A DNA stretch of 64,000 nt, taken from positions 992,001-1,056,000 of the forward strand of contig NZ_JACHBL010000001.1 in NCBI RefSeq assembly GCF_014200305.1. The letters run 5' to 3'. The translations under genes and the position numbers were made by a program. Source of the DNA: Neomicrococcus lactis. GTDB taxonomy: Bacteria; Actinomycetota; Actinomycetes; Actinomycetales; Micrococcaceae. This document shows, one piece after another, positions 63,613-64,000 of this stretch; the stretch's first letter is position 1, and each line of letters starts with the position of its first letter. A model generated the notes under the pieces. That model was given only the letters and a program-made list of their open reading frames with translations. It did no database searches and was not told where the DNA came from.

Positions 63613-63654
63613 GAAGGGCCGGAACGCGGTTTGTACACCACGTTCCGGCCCTTC
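63613..63654 (-). terminator. Terminator of the TerC-family gene
   Basis: Perfect 14-bp stem (63613-63626 with 63641-63654), extended by three pairs across a mismatch. On the minus strand it is followed by TTGTTTTTCG. It lies between the TerC stop at 63696 and the MFS start. Confidence 0.9.
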
Positions 63655-63695
63655 GAACTCGATTTATGAAACCGAGAACTGAACCTGAAAAGGAA

Positions 63696-64000
63696 CTACT
63701 GGTCGTCGCTGAGAACGCGCTCGGCGTCGGCCTTGAGGCGCTCGTCGACGCGAGTTCCCTTGCTTGCAACAAGGCTCGCAACAATCGCGATGACCAAGAT
63801 GCCCACGATGATGCCGAGGGATACGAAGGTCGGGATTTCTGGAGCCCATTCGATGCCGTGACCGCCATTAATGAACGGAAGCTCGTTGGCGTGCATCGCA
63901 TGGAAAATGAGCTTGACGCCAATAAAAGCGAGAATCGCGGAGAGTGCGTGCTTCAGGAACACCAAACGTTCCATGAGTCCACCGAGCAAGAAGTACAACT
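63696..64000 (-). CDS. TerC-family integral membrane protein, C-terminal part
   Basis: The last about 100 residues of a membrane protein that continues past the right edge. LYFLLGGLMERL, AFIGVKLIFHAMHANELPFINGG and a final helix (VSLGIIVGILVIAIVASLVAS) are typical of the TerC/Alx family. These are proposed metal-ion (manganese) exporters or participate in membrane protein metalation; older names refer to tellurite resistance. The tail is charged. A strong terminator follows. Confidence 0.9.
   Translation of the reverse strand, partial: LYFLLGGLMERLVFLKHALSAILAFIGVKLIFHAMHANELPFINGGHGIEWAPEIPTFVSLGIIVGILVIAIVASLVASKGTRVDERLKADAERVLSDDQ

Noticed and set aside
1-64000. CRISPR arrays, tRNA and rRNA genes
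   Set aside because: None was seen on reading; short repeats found are the ctaB tandem repeat and the hydrolase N-terminal repeat only.

Overview
The window is a chromosomal stretch from an Arthrobacter-like actinobacterium, most likely family Micrococcaceae. Pointers to this are WhiA, OpcA, a SufR-led suf operon, a split BioY/BioM/BioN biotin transporter, DUF3099 and DUF3516-helicase proteins, frequent GTG/TTG starts, probable leaderless transcripts, and a homoprotocatechuate 2,3-dioxygenase of the Arthrobacter/Brevibacterium type. No rRNA, tRNA, insertion sequence, phage gene or CRISPR array was recognised. I estimate moderate-to-high G+C from reading, not from a calculation.

Layout. 1-2.1 kb: rRNA/tRNA methyltransferase (cut by the left edge), TauE-type exporter and an ABC ATPase, all on the minus strand. 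2.2-8.3 kb: serB, a VanW protein, two short-chain dehydrogenases (one is FabG-like), a DUF3099 / small Cys-rich protein / SURF1 trio. 8.4-12.1 kb: an ABC-F protein and bioY-bioM-bioN. 12.2-18.0 kb: a zinc metallopeptidase and the operon sufR-sufB-sufD-sufC-sufT-like. 18.1-20.8 kb: an ABC exporter pair and ctaA (heme A synthase).

20.9-32.8 kb is the catabolic block. Seven minus-strand genes in one probable operon (hpaG-like fusion, GntR/FCD regulator, hpaE, hpaD, hpaH, hpaI, FAD monooxygenase) encode meta-cleavage of homoprotocatechuate (3,4-dihydroxyphenylacetate) to pyruvate and succinic semialdehyde. A divergent MHS-family transporter and a thiamine-diphosphate enzyme of unknown substrate flank it. 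The block lies between ctaA and ctaB. Notable points are a FAH-RraA fusion, no recognisable hpaF, a single-component flavoprotein hydroxylase instead of HpaBC, and a perfect 12-bp palindrome on the hpaG promoter.

33.0-49.5 kb is conserved central metabolism: ctaB, tkt, tal, pgi, zwf, opcA on the plus strand (ctaB on minus), then secG, tpiA, pgk, gap, sodA, whiA, yvcK, rapZ on the minus strand. No 6-phosphogluconolactonase gene follows opcA. 49.5-56.5 kb: uvrC, an acyltransferase, a HAD phosphatase, uvrA (with a candidate SOS box) and a YtrA-type GntR regulator. 56.5-64 kb: an MBL-fold hydrolase, trans-aconitate methyltransferase, a Ski2-like helicase, a proline-iminopeptidase-like hydrolase, an MFS transporter and a TerC protein cut by the right edge.

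Heme A synthesis and cytochrome oxidase assembly (SURF1, CtaA, CtaB), Fe-S assembly (Suf) and pentose phosphate/glycolytic genes are the housekeeping core. The homoprotocatechuate block looks like an accessory module placed within that core. Positions and motifs were read by eye; family assignments rest on recognised motifs, not on searches.
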